Assembly: GCF_000300235.2 (NCBI RefSeq)
Contig: NZ_CP004388.1
Location: 3,418,001 to 3,482,000 of the forward strand
DNA: 64,000 nt
Direction of reading: 5' to 3'
Origin: Thalassospira xiamenensis M-5 = DSM 17429
Lineage (GTDB): Bacteria; Pseudomonadota; Alphaproteobacteria; Rhodospirillales; Thalassospiraceae
A model generated the notes under the pieces. That model saw only the letters and a program-made list of their open reading frames with translations, did not search any database and was not told where the DNA came from. Each line of letters opens with the position of its first letter. Position 1 is the stretch's first letter. The position numbers were made by a program, and so were the translations under genes. This document shows positions 9,609 to 18,205 of this stretch, piece by piece.

Positions 9609-10481
9609 ATGCCCCTCAAAGCCGTTCTGATGGCCCTGTCCGTTGCCGTGATCTGGGGCGTCAATATGCTGACCGTCAAAGGCGCGGTCAGTGAAATACC
9701 GCCCCTGATGCTGACCGCGATCCGTTTTGGATCGGTTGCGATCCTGCTTTTGCCCTTCACCAAAATGCCGTCTGGCCGCTTTGGCCGTCTGGCCATTCTG
9801 TCGGTCATCTTTGGCACCGGCCATTTCGGCGTGCTGTTCTTTGCGCTTTCGATGCTTGATGCCGGGCCGGTGGCGATTATCGTTCTGCTTGGTGTGCCGT
9901 TCTCCTCGATGCTGGCGACCTATTTCTTCAATGACCGGCTGGGCTGGAAACGGCTTTCGGGCATGACGCTGGCCTTTGTCGGGGTGATGATCATGTTCTG
10001 GGACCCGACCATGACCGACCTGCAATTGCCCCTGTTGCTGGTGGTGTTTGCCGCCTTCATGTGGGCGGTTGCCAATGTCATGATCAAAAAACTCGGCAAT
10101 ATCGACACCTTCCAGCTTAATGGCTGGATGGCTTTGATGGCCGCCCCGCAATTGCTGATCCTCTCGCTGTTCCTCGAACCGGCTGCGGTTGAGGCGGTGT
10201 TCAATGCAAGCTGGGTCGCATGGGCCAACACGAGTTTCACCGTCGTGATGTCGTCCATCGTGGCCTATGGCTTCTGGTATCATTTGCTGAAAACACAGGA
10301 TGTGAATGTGGTGGTGCCGTGGTCGTTGCTGGCCCCGGTGATCAGTGTTGCCGGATCGTTCATTGTCTTTAACGAACCGATCAGCACCCTTAAAATCATC
10401 GGCGGCCTGACGGTTCTGGCCGGGGTTGGCGTGATCATGCTGCGCAAACCGCCGCAGCAACAGGAACAGGGAATGGACTGA
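9609..10481 (+). CDS. EamA/DMT-family inner-membrane transporter
   Basis: This 290-residue membrane protein has about ten hydrophobic helices arranged as two EamA repeats, beginning MPLKAVLMALSVAVIWGVNM with the WG-x-N signature of the first repeat. The second repeat starts near LLLVVFAAFMWAVANVMIKK. Members export metabolites such as amino acids, and the substrate is not predictable here. The ATG at 9609 was chosen over an upstream TTG because GAAAG lies nine bases upstream. The amidase gene follows after 6 bases, so the two are probably co-transcribed. Confidence 0.88.
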   Translation: MPLKAVLMALSVAVIWGVNMLTVKGAVSEIPPLMLTAIRFGSVAILLLPFTKMPSGRFGRLAILSVIFGTGHFGVLFFALSMLDAGPVAIIVLLGVPFSSMLATYFFNDRLGWKRLSGMTLAFVGVMIMFWDPTMTDLQLPLLLVVFAAFMWAVANVMIKKLGNIDTFQLNGWMALMAAPQLLILSLFLEPAAVEAVFNASWVAWANTSFTVVMSSIVAYGFWYHLLKTQDVNVVVPWSLLAPVISVAGSFIVFNEPISTLKIIGGLTVLAGVGVIMLRKPPQQQEQGMD

Positions 10482-10487
10482 CCCGAG

Positions 10488-11207
10488 ATGTCTGCTGGAA
10501 ACACGGATTTCAAGAACCGCATCATCGCCCGCCCCTCGCCCAATTACGGCGACAGGCCCGATTGCGTACCGATTGATATCCTCGTCCTGCATTATACCGG
10601 CATGCAAAGCGGTAAGGCCGCCCTTGATCGCCTGTGTGATCCGGCGGCCTCGGTCTCAAGCCATTATCTGGTCGAGGAAGACGGCACCATTTTCCGTCTG
10701 GTGGACGAGGATAAACGCGCCTGGCATGCCGGGCGCGGTCAGTGGCAGGAATGCGATGATGTGAATTCCAGTTCCATCGGCATTGAAATCGTCAATCCCG
10801 GCCATGAATTCGGTTATCGTCCCTTTCCCGACATCCAGATCGACGCCGTCATCGCGCTGTGTCGCGATATCCTGACCCGTCACGATATCCGACCGGATCG
10901 CATCATCGCCCATTCCGACATGGCCCCGGACCGCAAGGAAGACCCCGGTGAACTTTTCCCATGGGATCGTCTGGCGGCAAACGGCATCGGCCTGTGGCCC
11001 ACGGCGGACATCACCAAAAACGATGCCGCCTGCACCGAAACCGAATTCGATGCGATGCTCGACCGTCTGGGATATGGCCCGAATGACGCGCTTGAACGCC
11101 GCATCGCCTTTCAGCGTCACTGGCGGCCATCCAATATTTCGGGAAATGTGGACGGTGAATGCGCCGCAATTTTGCGCGCATTGCTCGATAAAGCCGGACT
11201 TTACTGA
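10488..11207 (+). CDS. N-acetylmuramoyl-L-alanine amidase, AmpD/AmiD type
   Basis: This 239-residue zinc amidase belongs to the Amidase_2 family. Expected zinc ligands are seen in LHYTGM (His, near residue 32) and IIAHSDMAPDRKEDPG (His and Asp, near residues 140-152). The C-terminal 55 residues (MLDRLGYGPNDALERRIAFQ, GNVDGECAAIL) resemble a peptidoglycan-binding domain, as in AmiD. There is no signal peptide, so a cytoplasmic role in recycling anhydro-muropeptides is likely, cleaving the bond between MurNAc and the peptide. The 3' end overlaps the convergent binding-protein gene by 7 bases. Confidence 0.9.
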   Translation: MSAGNTDFKNRIIARPSPNYGDRPDCVPIDILVLHYTGMQSGKAALDRLCDPAASVSSHYLVEEDGTIFRLVDEDKRAWHAGRGQWQECDDVNSSSIGIEIVNPGHEFGYRPFPDIQIDAVIALCRDILTRHDIRPDRIIAHSDMAPDRKEDPGELFPWDRLAANGIGLWPTADITKNDAACTETEFDAMLDRLGYGPNDALERRIAFQRHWRPSNISGNVDGECAAILRALLDKAGLY

Positions 11208-12013
11208 ACGATCAGGCCACCCGGATTGGCAATCGGCACATCGGATAACCCGACATAGCGGGCAAAACCGACCCGGCTAAAGCCAAGATGCCGGTGATAG
11301 ATACCATCCACCACCCCGGTCAGAAGCCCGCGCGCCATTTCCCGGTCAAAATCGTTCAGCACCGGCGCCAGATCGGACCGCAGGCTCAAATACCGCTCCT
11401 CAATCTCGACCGCAGGCAAAAGCACCTTGAACCCCGTCAGGCTTTTCTGATCCCCACCAGCAAAACGCAGAAAGGCCAGATCGCTAAACAGCACATCGAC
11501 ATGGTGCCGTTTAAGCATCTCGAACCCCTTGGCATATTCGGCAACTTCCACCGGATGCATGGTTTCGTTGGCAAGGATTTCCGCCGGATAGGACTGCCCG
11601 ATCACTTTAAGCCAGTTGGTGTTATCAAGGCTGCGCATCCCCTGATAGGTCGCAAGGCTGAAACCCGAATTGACCACGGCCACCGTCACCTTGCTAACCA
11701 GGGACTGGGACGATATCACAAGCCCGGTTTCATCAGCCTTGGCAAGATCATCAAGCAAAACGCCATCCACCGCCCCCTGCCGCAGCGAGAAACGGCACCG
11801 CGCCATCGGCATCGCGACAAAACTGACGGAATGCCCGGCATTTTCAAGGAACCGGGTCGCCAGATCCACCGCAAGCCCGCGCGCAACACCCTGATCGTCA
11901 TAGGCATAAGGCGGCCAGTCGTCATAGCACAGACGCACGTCTTTCGCCTGCGCCCCAAAAGACACAGCACAAAAGATCAATATTGCGCCTGAAATCCAAA
12001 GCGCCGCACGCAT
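11201..12013 (-). CDS. Periplasmic amino-acid-type (family 3) substrate-binding protein
   Basis: This 270-residue protein starts at MRAALWISGAILIFCAVSF, a signal peptide, with AAGGA-like GAAGGA upstream of the ATG; a longer in-frame reading lacks this. The mature start VRLCYDDWPPYAYDDQG is typical of the PBPb family, which binds polar amino acids or serves as sensor-like periplasmic proteins. There is no permease or ATPase next to it, so it may be an orphan receptor rather than part of a transporter. It is convergent with the amidase gene and reads away from the RNase P RNA gene. Confidence 0.82.
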   Translation of the reverse strand: MRAALWISGAILIFCAVSFGAQAKDVRLCYDDWPPYAYDDQGVARGLAVDLATRFLENAGHSVSFVAMPMARCRFSLRQGAVDGVLLDDLAKADETGLVISSQSLVSKVTVAVVNSGFSLATYQGMRSLDNTNWLKVIGQSYPAEILANETMHPVEVAEYAKGFEMLKRHHVDVLFSDLAFLRFAGGDQKSLTGFKVLLPAVEIEERYLSLRSDLAPVLNDFDREMARGLLTGVVDGIYHRHLGFSRVGFARYVGLSDVPIANPGGLIVQ

Positions 12014-12176
12014 GGCCAATCCTTCAAATGAAAATCCGGCATCATCAATATGAGCCTGAAAACACGACATACCCCCTTAAGAGGGATATGGCAAACCCGC
12101 AGATTTCCGGGCTTCCATGCGTTTTTGGCATGGTTCGGATAACGATCGTATAAGTCCCTGTACAAACTGCTTTTTC

Positions 12177-12205
12177 TTGACGACGCGATCAATGTCACCT
12201 ACATC
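12177..12205 (+). promoter_or_regulatory. Sigma-70-type promoter of rnpB
   Basis: TTGACG at 12177-12182 and TACATC at 12200-12205 are separated by exactly 17 bases. The first paired bases of the RNase P RNA begin about seven bases after the -10 box, where a transcript should start. Confidence 0.75.
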
Positions 12206-12210
12206 ACGCC

Positions 12211-12608
<398 letters not shown>

Positions 12609-12662
12609 TTTTCTTTTTTGCCCGATATGACATCGGCGGGGACATGCCCCGCCGTGAATGCC

Positions 12663-13283
12663 TTAACCGCGTTCGGCGATGGATTGCGCGAAATACTTAT
12701 CGGCATCTTCCTGGGTGCCAACGTCGAAACTCGCTGCCGTCTGATCCTTGATGATCTTGCCAAGGGTCGGCATCACCTTGCGATCCACCTGGCTCTCGAT
12801 GCTCCAGAGTTTGGACCGCATCAACGATTTCGCACAATGCAGGAACGCTTCCGCGACCCGGATTTTGATCACCGTGATCGGCGGTTTTGGCGTATCGGCA
12901 AAATGCGCCAGCAATGCCGGATCATTATGGATTTCCGCCGTGCCATTCACACGCAGCGTATCGTTGAAACCGGGCACGAAAAACAGCATCCCGACATTCG
13001 GGTTTTCAATGATGTTCGATAACGTATCAACGCGATTGTTGCCCGGACGATCCGGCATCAGAAGCGTATTGTCATCAAGCACCTTGATAAAGCCCGGCCC
13101 GTCGCCGCGCGGGCTGACATCGGCATTGCCCTTGGCATCGGCCGATGAAATCACGGCAAAGGGTGCCAGTTCGATAAAATGCCGGCAATGCGGGTCAAGC
13201 TTCGTCAATGCCTTGGCAACCGCCAATTCCATCGGCATTCCGTAAATCTCGCGCAGCTTCTCGGCAGTATCGATCTTGGTCAT
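12663..13283 (-). CDS. FMN-dependent PPOX-type flavoprotein (pyridoxamine-phosphate-oxidase fold)
   Basis: This 206-residue soluble protein has the split-barrel pattern of the PNPOx-like superfamily: FAVISSADAKGNADVSPRGD, a central LLMPDRPGNNRVDTLSNIIE flavin-contact region, and VGMLFFVPG. It resembles the MSMEG_1061-type subgroup of FMN-binding proteins. The reaction is unknown. It faces the RNase P RNA gene convergently and lies next to another minus-strand hydrolase gene, 70 bases away. Confidence 0.82.
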   Translation of the reverse strand: MTKIDTAEKLREIYGMPMELAVAKALTKLDPHCRHFIELAPFAVISSADAKGNADVSPRGDGPGFIKVLDDNTLLMPDRPGNNRVDTLSNIIENPNVGMLFFVPGFNDTLRVNGTAEIHNDPALLAHFADTPKPPITVIKIRVAEAFLHCAKSLMRSKLWSIESQVDRKVMPTLGKIIKDQTAASFDVGTQEDADKYFAQSIAERG

Positions 13284-13353
13284 GGGGCAAACCTTTTCAG
13301 GGGACGATTATCATGGTGACGGGCGGCAAAACTGCGACAAACCCAGATGCAAG

Positions 13354-13926
13354 TCAATCGCAATCCCCCCCGATCACCTGATCTGTCGTGCAAACTTTGG
13401 CAAACTCGCCGTTCAAACTCGCCAGCGCCACATCATGCACAAGATCGGCACCAAACACCCGCCCATCGGGCAATTTGCGCTCAAACGCAAAACAGGCATC
13501 ACTGACAATCGTCACCTCAAAGCCAAGGTTCGCCCCCATCCGCGTCGTGGTATTCACGCAATGATCAGTCGATATCCCGCAACAAACGATCCGGTTGATC
13601 CCGCGCGCCCGCAAATCGGCCTCAAGGCGCGTTCCGATAAACGCCGAATTGACCTGCTTGCCATAAACCGGCTCACCATCCTTCGGTGTGGCAAACTCAA
13701 TAAATTCATGCCCCGGATGATCGGGATAAAGCCGCGAAATCGGCGTGGTCGAATCATGGCGCACATGGATCACCGGCCATCCCATTTCGCGCCAATGCGC
13801 CAAAATCTTTGCCCCGTTTGCTTCCGCCCCCGGATTATTGCGCTGCCCCCAATAATCCAGATCGGCAAAACCCTGCTGCCAGTCGATCATGATCAGGGCG
13901 GTATTTGCGGTTTTGGTTTCGGTCAT
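13354..13926 (-). CDS. Isochorismatase-family cysteine hydrolase
   Basis: This 190-residue alpha/beta hydrolase has the expected catalytic residues: Asp in ALIMIDWQQGF near residue 15, and Cys in CCGISTDHCVNTTTRMG near residue 120. The family hydrolyses isochorismate, nicotinamide or other amides, and this sequence does not settle which. The ATG at 13926 has GGAGAG six bases upstream; a TTG two codons earlier is less likely. It is divergent from the GlxA-type regulator across about 100 bases, suggesting that regulator controls it. Confidence 0.88.
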   Translation of the reverse strand: MTETKTANTALIMIDWQQGFADLDYWGQRNNPGAEANGAKILAHWREMGWPVIHVRHDSTTPISRLYPDHPGHEFIEFATPKDGEPVYGKQVNSAFIGTRLEADLRARGINRIVCCGISTDHCVNTTTRMGANLGFEVTIVSDACFAFERKLPDGRVFGADLVHDVALASLNGEFAKVCTTDQVIGGDCD

Positions 13927-14025
13927 TCTCAATCTCTCCGGCGCGGTTGAATGTTGGCCCTAGATTATCCGATCCCCGAATGGCATAAATGACAACAACC
14001 CCTCATTTCAGGACAAAGCCCCTTG

Positions 14026-14997
14026 ATGCCCCGGCTGCCCCGCCTCATCGTTTTCATCCTCACCCCGCAAACCGTGATGCTTGATGTCACCGGCCCCTTA
14101 CAGGCGTTTCACGAGGCCCGCGATCCGGCAACCGGCACCCCGCTTTATCGCACCATATTGGCCTCAAGCCACGGCGGCCCGATCATGACCGATACCGGCA
14201 TCGCATTGGATACCGTCGCCCTTGCCGATCTTGATCCGGGTGAAATCCACACCCTGATCGCCGCCGGGTCCGATGAAATGCTTGATGCCCTTGGCGATGC
14301 CAATCTGATCGGCTGGCTTGAAAAACACCGCGCTCAAATCCCCCGCATCGGCTCGGTCTGCATCGGGGCGTTTATTCTCGGCGCCGCCGGGATACTTGAT
14401 AATCGCGCCTGTGTCACCCACTGGCGCTGGTGCGACCGCCTGCAAGCCATGTTCCCGCAAAGCCGTGTCGCCCCCGATCCGATCTTTGTCCGCGATGGTC
14501 CGGTCTGGACCTCGGCCGGGGTAACAACCGGGATTGATATGGCGGTCGCGATGATCGAACAGGATCTTGGCCGTGACGTCGCCCTTGCCGTCGCGCGCAG
14601 CCTGATCGTCTTCATCCGCCGCCCCGGCGGCCAATCACAATTCAGCCTGCCGCTTGAACATCAGGCCAATGACAATACCGGGCGCTTTGATGCCCTGCAT
14701 GGCTGGATCACGCAAAACCTTCAAACCCGCCTTTCGGTCGAGGACCTCGCCGAACAGACGGGCATGAGCCCGCGCAACTTTTCACGCACCTACAAATCCG
14801 CCACCGGCCTGAGCCCGGCGCGCGCGGTCGAACTGATGCGTCTCGAAGCCGCAAGAACCGCCCTTGAACAAACCGACAAACGCATCAGCCAGATCGCGCT
14901 TAATTGCGGCTTTGGCGATGACGAACGCATGCGCCGCTGCTTCGTCAAACATCTGGGCGTGGCACCCAGCGACTATCGCGAACGGTTCAAATTGTAA
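14026..14997 (+). CDS. GlxA-family AraC-type transcriptional regulator
   Basis: The protein is 323 residues. The N-terminal 190 residues form a DJ-1/PfpI-like domain (RLIVFILTPQTVMLDVTGPL; the nucleophile-elbow-like VCIGAFILGAAGIL). The C-terminal 100 residues hold two helix-turn-helix motifs of the AraC type (SVEDLAEQTGMSPRNFSRTY, then ISQIALNCGFGDDERMRRCF). Such proteins activate nearby catabolic genes. Its divergent neighbour, the isochorismatase-like hydrolase, is the likely target. A TTG immediately before the ATG is an alternative start. Confidence 0.92.
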   Translation: MPRLPRLIVFILTPQTVMLDVTGPLQAFHEARDPATGTPLYRTILASSHGGPIMTDTGIALDTVALADLDPGEIHTLIAAGSDEMLDALGDANLIGWLEKHRAQIPRIGSVCIGAFILGAAGILDNRACVTHWRWCDRLQAMFPQSRVAPDPIFVRDGPVWTSAGVTTGIDMAVAMIEQDLGRDVALAVARSLIVFIRRPGGQSQFSLPLEHQANDNTGRFDALHGWITQNLQTRLSVEDLAEQTGMSPRNFSRTYKSATGLSPARAVELMRLEAARTALEQTDKRISQIALNCGFGDDERMRRCFVKHLGVAPSDYRERFKL

Positions 14998-15041
14998 TAT
15001 TTAACTTCCTCAAAAAACCAATATCACATCGAAGAAATTAT

Positions 15042-15644
15042 TTACTTGGTTCCATTCTTAACAATTGAAACTGCCTTCAATAATTTATCCGACATTTTTG
15101 GATCTATATCGCTTCGGCTCAATATCTCGGCAGCCATTCTGTCATATTCTTCAAAATCGAGGGTACCAGACTGAGAAATTCGATCAATGTAACCACAAAT
15201 ATCGAGAGACTTACAGTAAATAAGAGCTAGTCGTGGGAACCCAAAATCTCTTAATATCATGGCATCTAGATACATCTTATCTATAAAAAATAGGTTCTTA
15301 TCTGATCCGGAGTAAGCATTATTTCTTTTCATAAAATGATATAATTTTATACGAAACGCCCACAATGTGCTCCGATCATCTTCATCAAGCAATAACTCAC
15401 CCGTTTCCTGCCCATTAAATTCAAAATTCAATCGACAGTAATATTCACCGCACTCCGATGACTTAACCGTAATATAATTGCGATCAATCTCTACCAAAAA
15501 ATTAAACACATTTTTCAGCCCAATAACCTTATGACTGAACTCAAAATTCTTCGGATTATTGATGTCTATTGTATATTGTGAATATTCAAGGGAATAAGAT
15601 ACGCTCGGAATCAATAAAAGAATAAAAACAGCAAATGCGCGCAT
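15042..15644 (-). CDS. Secreted protein of unknown function, AT-rich
   Basis: This 200-residue protein has a signal peptide (MRAFAVFILLLIPSVSYSLE) and a mature part I do not recognise. Four cysteines (in SSECGEYYCR and YCKSLDICGY) could form two disulfides in the periplasm. The codon use is clearly more AT-rich than the neighbours, which suggests horizontal acquisition. A GGGGTGGGG stretch precedes the ATG; a GTG one codon upstream is possible. It reads the same way as corA downstream, 85 bases away, but has no obvious link to it. Confidence 0.75.
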   Translation of the reverse strand: MRAFAVFILLLIPSVSYSLEYSQYTIDINNPKNFEFSHKVIGLKNVFNFLVEIDRNYITVKSSECGEYYCRLNFEFNGQETGELLLDEDDRSTLWAFRIKLYHFMKRNNAYSGSDKNLFFIDKMYLDAMILRDFGFPRLALIYCKSLDICGYIDRISQSGTLDFEEYDRMAAEILSRSDIDPKMSDKLLKAVSIVKNGTK

Positions 15645-15728
15645 CACCCCACCCCCAAGACCCTAGACTCAACGAAGATTATCAACTTCGCACTTTCTGA
15701 GATTGAACAGACGACGTCCAGAAACCAC

Positions 15729-16772
15729 CTAAAGCCACCCTTTCCGCTTGAAATACCAAAGCGGAAGAACAGCCGACAGCACCATCAGGCCAATCGCCAG
15801 CGGATAACCAAACTGCCAGTCAAGCTCCGGCATGACGCTGAAATTCATGCCGTAAATGCTCGCGATCAAAGTCGGCGGCAGGAAGGCAGCCGCCGCGACC
15901 GAAAAAATCTTGATGATATTGTTCTGTTCCAGATTGATCATGCCCAGCGTCGCATCAAGCAGGAACGTCACCTTGTTGGCGATGAAATTGGCATGTTCGG
16001 TGATCGACACGATATCGCGCGAAATGGTTTTAAGCCGCGTCTTGGCATCCTTTTTAAGCCGCGTCTGTGTTGACAGAAACAGCCCCAGCCGATGCAGGTT
16101 CAGCAAACTGTCCTTAGCCTTGCCCGAAAGGTTCCCGGCCCGCCCGATGCGGCGCAGAACCGCGCGGTGATCCTGATCATGGGCCGGGTCATCGGGATTG
16201 GCGAAAACGATGTTTGACAACCCTTCAAGGTCGGCGGCCGCCTGTTCCATGATATCGGCCAGCCGGTCAACAATCTGTTCCAGCAACCCGAACAGAACCG
16301 CCTCGGCACTCGATGCCAGCGACGGGCTGCGATTGACCCGCCGGATAAAGGTCTTGAACGGCACCGGGTCGGCATAGCGCAGCGTGATCAGGGTTTTCTT
16401 GACCAGGATAAAGGTGATCGCGGTGGTTTCGGGCTCGTCACTATTGGCCTTGTTTAGCACCGATACCGTCATGAAAAGCGCGCCGTCTTCGTCATACAAT
16501 CGCGATGAAAGCTCGATCTCCTGCATTTCCTCGCGGGTCGGGACTTCGATATCGAACCGCTTCTCGATCTCGTGAATTTCGTCATCGGACGGGTTCAAAA
16601 GGTCGATCCAGACCGGTGTGCGCTCCGCCTTTGGCGGCTTTGCGACACTTTCCGCGCTGTTAACTTCGCCATCAACAGCATCGCCGCTACTGACCAATGC
16701 AGCATCATCCGCCGGGGCGGCGGTATCGTCGGACGGGGTCCGGGCCGGGGCAAAAAATTCGTTGCTGTCCAT
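15729..16772 (-). CDS. corA: CorA-family magnesium/divalent-cation transporter
   Basis: The protein is 347 residues. A long charged cytoplasmic domain is followed by two C-terminal membrane helices, with the family's YGMNF signature (SIYGMNF) at the end of the first, forming the pore mouth of the pentamer. The last residues KRKGWL form the usual basic tail. The first 50 residues are a low-complexity acidic/alanine-rich extension without a CorA counterpart. The ATG at 16772 was chosen with GGAG seven bases upstream; a GTG two codons before is an alternative. Confidence 0.92.
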   Translation of the reverse strand: MDSNEFFAPARTPSDDTAAPADDAALVSSGDAVDGEVNSAESVAKPPKAERTPVWIDLLNPSDDEIHEIEKRFDIEVPTREEMQEIELSSRLYDEDGALFMTVSVLNKANSDEPETTAITFILVKKTLITLRYADPVPFKTFIRRVNRSPSLASSAEAVLFGLLEQIVDRLADIMEQAAADLEGLSNIVFANPDDPAHDQDHRAVLRRIGRAGNLSGKAKDSLLNLHRLGLFLSTQTRLKKDAKTRLKTISRDIVSITEHANFIANKVTFLLDATLGMINLEQNNIIKIFSVAAAAFLPPTLIASIYGMNFSVMPELDWQFGYPLAIGLMVLSAVLPLWYFKRKGWL

Positions 16773-16924
16773 GGTCACTCTCCATCCGCGCCGGTTGACC
16801 GGACATTGCCGGGTGCCGGTCTATTTCGGGCTTGTGCGCTTCCTGTCATAGGCCCGAAGGCCCCGTTCTGTCACGCGCCAAGCCATTACAAATCGGTTAA
16901 ACACCGCCAAGGCACATCATCGCG

Positions 16925-17683
16925 CTATTGAAACGGCAGAACCGTCTGAAACGCAAACGGATCAATATCCGCATCGTTCCCGCGTTTTTCATCAAACTGC
17001 GCCTTGGCATAGGTCAGGAACTCATCCTTGCTGATCATTTTGTCAGAATTGGCGTCAACACTGCCAAACAGCAATTCGAGCCGTCGGCTTTCGGTCCGCA
17101 ACCGCTGGCGGTTGGCTTCCGCCGTGCCCGGCAATGCCTCGACCGCGGCAAATTCACGCCCCACCAGAACACTGTCGCCATTGATATCGCGCCGCCGGAA
17201 CATCCAGCTGGCATAGGCCGCCGCCTCGTCCGCACTGATCCGCCCGTCATGATCCATATCGATCGGGTGATATTGCTGCCGATACATCGTGACCTGTTCG
17301 GGGATGCCGGTCGCGGCGGCACTCGCCGCATTCTGATTGGCCAGCGCCTTGGCAATCGCATCCTCAAGTCCGGGGATTGCCGCCGCACCCGTGCCGTTGG
17401 TGCCAGTCCCCGTCGGCAGACCCTCGCCATCCTCAAGCCCGCCCAATCCGTTAAGCGCGCCCAAACCGCCAAGCCCGAACTGCCCCATCAATTGCGGATT
17501 ATTCTGCAACTGCTTCATGATCAGTGGCAATAACTGGCGCATTTCAGGCGATGTGACTTCGGGCGAAATCGTCGCACTGCCCTTATCCATCTGAAGGCTC
17601 TGGGCATGCACCGGCCCCCGAAGGCTCAAAACCGCCACAACGGCACACGTCATTAACAATATGGCAGCTTTTTTCCGCAACAC
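16925..17683 (-). CDS. Secreted EF-hand calcium-binding protein
   Basis: Starting at a GTG with GAAGG seven bases upstream, this encodes 252 residues: a signal peptide (RKKAAILLMTCAVVAVLSL), a Gly/Leu/Asn-rich low-complexity middle, then three EF-hand loops, DMDHDGRISADE, DINGDSVLVGRE and DANSDKMISKDE, with acidic residues in calcium positions. It probably binds calcium outside the cytoplasm; no enzyme domain is seen. It is divergent from mraZ, with MraZ-type repeats in the shared 522-base upstream region. An upstream ATG would lengthen it by 28 residues but breaks the signal-peptide layout. Confidence 0.85.
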   Translation of the reverse strand: MLRKKAAILLMTCAVVAVLSLRGPVHAQSLQMDKGSATISPEVTSPEMRQLLPLIMKQLQNNPQLMGQFGLGGLGALNGLGGLEDGEGLPTGTGTNGTGAAAIPGLEDAIAKALANQNAASAAATGIPEQVTMYRQQYHPIDMDHDGRISADEAAAYASWMFRRRDINGDSVLVGREFAAVEALPGTAEANRQRLRTESRRLELLFGSVDANSDKMISKDEFLTYAKAQFDEKRGNDADIDPFAFQTVLPFQ

Positions 17684-17906
17684 TCGTTCCCTTCGCCTGT
17701 CCTGACGCCGCCCCGCCTCAGGATCACCATCATAGCATATCAGCACGGACCAGATCGCGGGCAACATTGCCCCATCAAAACCGATTAACGATCAAATGCC
17801 AATCCCCGAAGCCGGGATCGGCCCCCAAACCGGATCATCGCCATGTTGCGTGAAAAGCCTCTCCGTCATCCCGTCAAATCCCATGCCGATCAAAAAAGGT
17901 CTGCGA

Positions 17907-17953
17907 ATGGATTTGCATGGGCGCGCGTGGGGGCATCTATGGGCTTTCATGGG
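17907..17953 (+). promoter_or_regulatory. Upstream MraZ-type repeat cluster, plus orientation
   Basis: The region holds TGG(G/A) units in direct order: ATGGA 17907, ATGGG 17917, GTGGG 17927, ATGGG 17939 and ATGGG 17949. Spacing is exactly 10 bases except one 12-base step. MraZ is known to bind TGGG units repeated every 10 bases. This cluster is oriented opposite to the mraZ-proximal one and lies between it and the divergent EF-hand gene. Two more CCCAT units lie at 17992 and 18003, and a CCCGT/CCCAT pair at 17870 and 17880. Confidence 0.6.
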
Positions 17954-18046
17954 CAACAGGTAAAAATCACCCGGAAAACGGTTACTTTTGGCCCATTTCC
18001 ACCCCATTCCGATCTGCCGCAAAGCCGCAGGAAACCACATTATCAC

Positions 18047-18101
18047 CCTATTTGATCCCATCAATTCCCATTGACCCCCATCAAATCCCATGGTACCCCA
18101 T
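18047..18101 (-). promoter_or_regulatory. MraZ operator: five CCCAT repeats at exact 10-base spacing
   Basis: CCCAT occurs at 18057, 18067, 18077, 18087 and 18097, with a degenerate sixth unit (CCTAT) at 18047. Read on the other strand this is ATGGG every 10 bases, matching the known MraZ recognition pattern of TGGGN with 5-base spacers. A -35-like TTGACC at 18071-18076 lies inside the array, so MraZ bound here would block transcription of its own operon. The array ends about 105 bases before the mraZ start. Confidence 0.82.
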
Positions 18102-18205
18102 AACTAGGCACATTTACGGTGTCATGCGGGGCATATCCATTTCGGCGCGGAAACTGATCACTCTCTGGCGGTTCGAAATGGTTTTTTGATCAGGGGAATG
18201 GCGAA

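Noticed and set aside
9489..10607. Long minus-strand open frame of 372 codons opposite the EamA transporter and the amidase start
   Set aside because: It is His/Gln/Asp-rich, has no domain and overlaps two well-supported genes; it is an antisense shadow of codon bias.
18047..18101. CCCAT repeats considered as a CRISPR or microsatellite
   Set aside because: Units are 5 bases with 5-base variable spacers directly upstream of mraZ; this fits MraZ operator boxes, not a CRISPR array.
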